Origin: Metabacillus bambusae
GTDB lineage: Bacteria; Bacillota; Bacilli; Bacillales; Bacillaceae
DNA: 64,000 nucleotides
Reading direction: 5' to 3'
NCBI RefSeq assembly: GCF_017497975.1
Contig: NZ_JAGDEL010000006.1
Location: forward strand, 1-64,000
The notes under the pieces were generated by a model. It saw only the letters and a list, made by a program, of their open reading frames with translations, searched no databases and was not told the DNA's origin. Shown here piece after piece: positions 60,684 to 64,000 of this stretch (position 1 is the first letter of the stretch; the number at the start of each line of letters is the position of its first letter). The position numbers were made by a program, and so were the translations under genes.

Positions 60684-63257
60684 TTATTTTTTTTCCAACA
60701 ACTTAATTATTTGTTCAGCATGATTTGTTAAGTTAACTTTTGCTTTATCAGAAATTATCGTTTTCTTTGTATTATAGTTAATCTGGTCCAGGAACTTTTT
60801 CATAAATGATATGGACTTTTTATTAGAGCCCTCGTCAGCAAAATGCTCAGCCTGTTTTAATGAATTTTCTAACGTTTTATTAAGCGGACTATTTAGTTCA
60901 CCATTTTTCGTATATGTGGCCAATAAGTCTTGTACTAAATTGAATACACCTGGTGTCCAATAGGCTGGAACAGGTACATTTCCCCAATCTGTATCAGATG
61001 CAAAATAATAACTTGTATAAGACGGTTGGTTATAGCCAACGTTTTGCCAAGCAATACCAGTTCTATACTGTGGATCATGCATTAATGTATATAATTTCCG
61101 ATCTGTCACATCTGAACTTAGGTATATACGAATCGAATTACTATTAGCTGTTCGTACAAGAAGTTCTTCTCTCCAATCACCAAAAATATCTGCAACTAAA
61201 GATGGATTTCCTTTTGTGTAATTATTCGTTCTAGTGTCAGTAGCCGTTAATATAGTTCCTTTTGTCCAATCTTGTATCGTTGGAGTTTGTTCTATTGAAC
61301 CATTAACAATTTGCGTGGTCATATCAGCAGACCACTTAATATTCATATTTGTTCCTGGTGCAGAATTGTTAATTTTCTTACCATCTGCTGTCCAAAGTCC
61401 GACAGCCCATGTTTCCAATCCTTTGTGCTCAGGATCTACGTCCCCTATCATTCCTCTTCCCGTATCTTTACCAGTGTACCCACCATAAATAACTTTTCCT
61501 GTTTTGGCATCGCGAAGTGCATAACCATATGGTGCGTATGCTCCACCTTCGTGAACCATGAAAATTTCTAAACCAGATCGATCAGGATCGATATCTGCAA
61601 CATGTAATGCATCACCATGGCCTAAACCTGCGGTGATACCAGGGGTTGCACTCTCAGGTGGCATTACATCACTTGAGCTATACAATAAGGTTCCATCATG
61701 ATCGATAGTTGAAGAGCCATAAATGATTTCTTGTTTCCCGTCATTATCAACATCCGCTGTACTTAATGAATGTGCACCTTGGGTTGTAAGTGAACCAAAT
61801 TCCTTATCTGTTCCTAATCTACCATGGGGACCATCATTAAACGGATTGCTCATTGGAGTCCAGCCACTGTCAACCGCCCAATTCTCCTTTAGGTGCTCGC
61901 CATCCCAGCTATACGTAACCATGGTAGCTCTAGTATAATAGCCACGTGAAAAAACTGCATAAGGTTTTTCTCCATCAAGATAGGCTACCCCAGCCAGGAA
62001 TCGATCAACTCGGTTACCCGGCTCGATTCTTGACATTGCATAATCTCCCCACATAAGTCCATCATCTTCGCGCTCATATTTATACCGAATGGTTTCCAGT
62101 TCATCACCTGTTTCACCATTAAATACGGTTAAATATTCAGGGCCTTTTACAATAAAACCTTCAAAATCTCTTAAATTATTACGGCTACTTCTACTTGGAG
62201 CATATTCATCAATAAAGTAATCAGCCAAACTTTCAGCATCTTCCTGTGATAAAGGATATTTATATTTCTTTTCTATACCAAAACTTTCTTCAAGTGTTTC
62301 TGGCCAATTCCCGTTTACAACCTCTTCATGCTTATGCCAATTCATAAACATGTCGACAACATGATCATAATAATCTTCACTGCTCATACGGTAGTCATCT
62401 TGATGACTATATCCATCTTGCTTATCTTCTTCAGGCATTGTTATAAATTTCTCTGAAGAAATATCGCCTTTCTTGTCAAACTTTATCATCTTTGTTCCTG
62501 GAGCTGTTTTAAACATTAATTCTGATTTTCCATCTCCGTCAAAATCATAAACTAAAAATTGTGTATAATGCGCACCTGACCGAATGTTTACACCAAGATC
62601 AATTCGATATAACAATGTGCCATCAAATGTATAACAATCAATATAAGTTTTTCCTGTATAGCCTTTCTGTGATACATCTTTTGAGTTTGTCGGATCCCAT
62701 TTAACAAAAAATTCGTATTTACCATCACCGTCAACATCACCAACACTCATGTCATTTGCTGTGTAGGAATATGCTTCACCACTAGGTGTTACACCATCTG
62801 ATGGTTTCTTTAATTTCAAATCATAATATGTATGGTCCCATGGTGAGGTTGTAGAGCTTTGATCGATTTCTTTTCCATTTTCAACAGCAGAAACATAGTA
62901 CGTTGAATTATCAGTACCATCCACATCTAAAAAGTTTGTACTATCTTCTACCGTAGCAATTTTTTCACCATCGCGGTACACGTTAAAGTTTACTCCTGTC
63001 AATTCTGAAGCAGAATAACCAGTCACTTCATTAGCTAAAAGCCTCCAGCTAATAAATACCCCTTCAGAAGTGCTCACTGCAACAAGCCCTCTGTCAAGAT
63101 ATTCTAGTTGGATTCCAATGCCTTGACCTTGTACAAAATTTTGTTCTCCTTGGGAATTAGTAGCGAAAGCATTTCCTTGATAACCTGACATTAGAAGTGG
63201 TACTGCAAGCGATGCGGCTAATACTTTTTTAGTTAACGAATTTTTCCTCACGTTCAA
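60684..63257 (-). CDS. Secreted rhamnogalacturonan endolyase/exolyase, PL11, with C-terminal FIMAH-like domain
   Basis: TTG start 63257 next to AAAGGTGATG; 857 residues. Signal peptide (KKVLAASLAVPLLMSGYQGN, AFA cleavage). Then the PL11 module: LEYLDRGLVAVSTSEGVFIS, a fibronectin-like start, and an eight-bladed propeller with calcium-type DVDGDGKYEF, DFDGDGKSELMF, DVDNDGKQEI, DPDRSGLEIF. PL11 enzymes (YesW, YesX) cut the rhamnogalacturonan I backbone of pectin. The last ~80 residues (LNKTLENSLKQAEHFADEGS) form a FIMAH-like helical hairpin. No other pectin genes are close. Upstream has a 21-bp inverted repeat. Confidence 0.85.
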   Translation of the reverse strand: MNVRKNSLTKKVLAASLAVPLLMSGYQGNAFATNSQGEQNFVQGQGIGIQLEYLDRGLVAVSTSEGVFISWRLLANEVTGYSASELTGVNFNVYRDGEKIATVEDSTNFLDVDGTDNSTYYVSAVENGKEIDQSSTTSPWDHTYYDLKLKKPSDGVTPSGEAYSYTANDMSVGDVDGDGKYEFFVKWDPTNSKDVSQKGYTGKTYIDCYTFDGTLLYRIDLGVNIRSGAHYTQFLVYDFDGDGKSELMFKTAPGTKMIKFDKKGDISSEKFITMPEEDKQDGYSHQDDYRMSSEDYYDHVVDMFMNWHKHEEVVNGNWPETLEESFGIEKKYKYPLSQEDAESLADYFIDEYAPSRSSRNNLRDFEGFIVKGPEYLTVFNGETGDELETIRYKYEREDDGLMWGDYAMSRIEPGNRVDRFLAGVAYLDGEKPYAVFSRGYYTRATMVTYSWDGEHLKENWAVDSGWTPMSNPFNDGPHGRLGTDKEFGSLTTQGAHSLSTADVDNDGKQEIIYGSSTIDHDGTLLYSSSDVMPPESATPGITAGLGHGDALHVADIDPDRSGLEIFMVHEGGAYAPYGYALRDAKTGKVIYGGYTGKDTGRGMIGDVDPEHKGLETWAVGLWTADGKKINNSAPGTNMNIKWSADMTTQIVNGSIEQTPTIQDWTKGTILTATDTRTNNYTKGNPSLVADIFGDWREELLVRTANSNSIRIYLSSDVTDRKLYTLMHDPQYRTGIAWQNVGYNQPSYTSYYFASDTDWGNVPVPAYWTPGVFNLVQDLLATYTKNGELNSPLNKTLENSLKQAEHFADEGSNKKSISFMKKFLDQINYNTKKTIISDKAKVNLTNHAEQIIKLLEKK

Positions 63258-63448
63258 TTCATCACCTTTCAAATGTTTCAAAGAAAAAGTGCAGTAAATG
63301 AATAGATATATTACTAGATTTAAGTTTTGAAATATTTAGTTGATCTTTTGTTTTATATTACAATCTACTTTTTCTTTGAGTTTTGTTGTTTCTTGTAGGT
63401 AAACGATTCTAATCTTGTATTTATCACCTTCCCGTATAAATTTACAAC

Positions 63449-63498
63449 CCCAAACTGTAAGCCTTTACATTTAATAGTGTAAAGGCTTACAGTTTGGG
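63449..63498. promoter_or_regulatory. 21-bp perfect inverted repeat upstream of the PL11 gene
   Basis: Arms 63449-63469 and 63478-63498 with an 8-nt loop. There is no T-run on either side, so it is not an ordinary terminator; it may be an operator for a dimeric regulator or a mobile element trace. It lies 190 bp before the lyase start. Confidence 0.5.
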
Positions 63499-63593
63499 AA
63501 TTTCATCCTATTATAGAATACTAATCCATCCTTCTACAGAGAAAATTCAGAGATAATTCTATAAAAAACAGTGTTTTTTTGAAGTGGAAACAG

Positions 63594-63645
63594 GAAAAAA
63601 CTCCTTTTGTGAATCTTTTGATTCCCTGTAAAGGAGCTTTTTCTA
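63594..63645. terminator. Bidirectional terminator between the oxidoreductase fragment and PL11 region
   Basis: CTCCTTT (63601-63607) / AAAGGAG (63630-63636) enclosing GAATC/GATTC, with A- and T-runs at the two ends. Confidence 0.7.
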
Positions 63646-63758
63646 TGAAAAAGAAGAAAAACATTTGAAGTTAAAAAATGGATTATTAATATCGTTGTAC
63701 AGAGACAGGTTGTTGGCATTACAGCCGATTAAATACAAATTGTTAACATTTGCAAGTG

Positions 63759-64000
63759 TTAAGATTTGTCATTATGAACCAAAGTTATTACTACATTTCC
63801 CTTTTTGTGCCCCTTTTCTACATACCTGTGAGCCTCCGGAATTTGTTCCAACGGATAGTGTTTATCAATTACCGATTTTATCTTTTCCGTCTCAATAAGA
63901 TCTTTGAGGAAAATTAAATCTTCAGTACATACCTTTGCTATCCCTTGCCCTTCAACTGACACGTATGTACCGTACGGAGCTAGTGCTTTCTTGCAATTTG
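63759..64000 (-). CDS. Zinc-type alcohol dehydrogenase/quinone oxidoreductase-like protein, C-terminal part (cut by window edge)
   Basis: The visible 80 codons encode a MDR-superfamily C-terminus: [37 protein letters not shown] and [20 protein letters not shown] (the 'dkvfpLeqi.eAh...ggkG.vvi' pattern of NADPH:quinone reductases). The frame remains open at position 64000, so the N-terminal GroES-like and Rossmann parts lie beyond. Reduces quinones or aldehydes in the cytosol. Confidence 0.8.
   Translation of the reverse strand, partial: NCKKALAPYGTYVSVEGQGIAKVCTEDLIFLKDLIETEKIKSVIDKHYPLEQIPEAHRYVEKGHKKGNVVITLVHNDKS

Overview
This window looks like chromosome from an AT-rich, Gram-positive Bacillaceae species. 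The reasons are strong AGGAGG-type ribosome binding sites, frequent TTG/GTG starts, lipoprotein-anchored ABC solute-binding proteins, cre-like sites, Bacillus-type families (YkqA, HxlR, DUF1292, DUF2294, DUF6376, SIMPL, FabF, FdhD) and intrinsic terminators with long T-runs. No rRNA, tRNA, prophage or CRISPR array was found.

Layout. 1-10,200: the 3' end of an IS3 transposase, a permuted papain-fold amidase-like gene, a MATE-like exporter, ykqA, an ArsB-type permease, a Dabb protein, a stretch of decayed DNA with gene remnants, and a divergent NAD(P)H oxidoreductase/HxlR regulator pair. 10,200-21,000: a catabolic operon of solute-binding lipoprotein, two permeases, a TIM-barrel sugar isomerase/epimerase and three Gfo/Idh/MocA dehydrogenases, with two paralogous AraR-type (GntR-LacI hybrid) regulators upstream. 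21,500-32,900: mostly housekeeping and accessory genes (GIY-YIG protein, another Gfo/Idh/MocA, M20 peptidase, AEC transporter, Dabb, PpnP, ExoA, MgtC/SapB, DUF6526, ABC-2 exporter, DUF1835). 33,000-39,600: a second sugar operon (Gfo/Idh/MocA, solute-binding protein, two permeases, TIM-barrel isomerase, a broken Gfo/Idh/MocA remnant) with a LacI regulator whose likely operators can be read from the sequence. 40,000-50,400: MBL hydrolase with a FadR-like operator, DUF1292, SIMPL, aldo-keto reductase, twin-P-loop ATPase, epimerase-like VOC protein, FabF, lipoproteins, a beta-propeller protein and several very small genes. 50,400-59,500: a formate/molybdenum cofactor and anaerobic-respiration neighbourhood (FdhF/YdeP-type molybdoenzyme, DUF2294, OFA-family antiporter, FdhD, MoaA, DoxX, YceI). 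59,500-64,000: SpeD, a secreted PL11 rhamnogalacturonan lyase, and the C-terminus of a quinone oxidoreductase/alcohol dehydrogenase-like protein.

How the parts fit. The two sugar operons share a logic of importing an oligosaccharide or modified sugar, oxidising it with an NAD-dependent Gfo/Idh/MocA enzyme, and epimerising or eliminating with a TIM-barrel enzyme; this resembles 3-keto-glycoside or levoglucosan-type pathways, but the substrate cannot be read from sequence. In the formate region, two minus-strand leaders (before the FdhF-like gene and before the OFA antiporter) share a sequence motif directly abutting an intrinsic terminator, which suggests a common attenuation system. TGTGA-N6-TCAC(A/T) palindromes lie before moaA and between doxX and yceI, pointing to Fnr- or Rex-type redox control.

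Two families of short interspersed repeats run through the window: a GC-rich ~220-bp MITE-like element (about 18.2, 40.9 and 53.0 kb, plus fragments), and a structured element with paired-base covariation (about 5.9, 21.2 and 60.5 kb).
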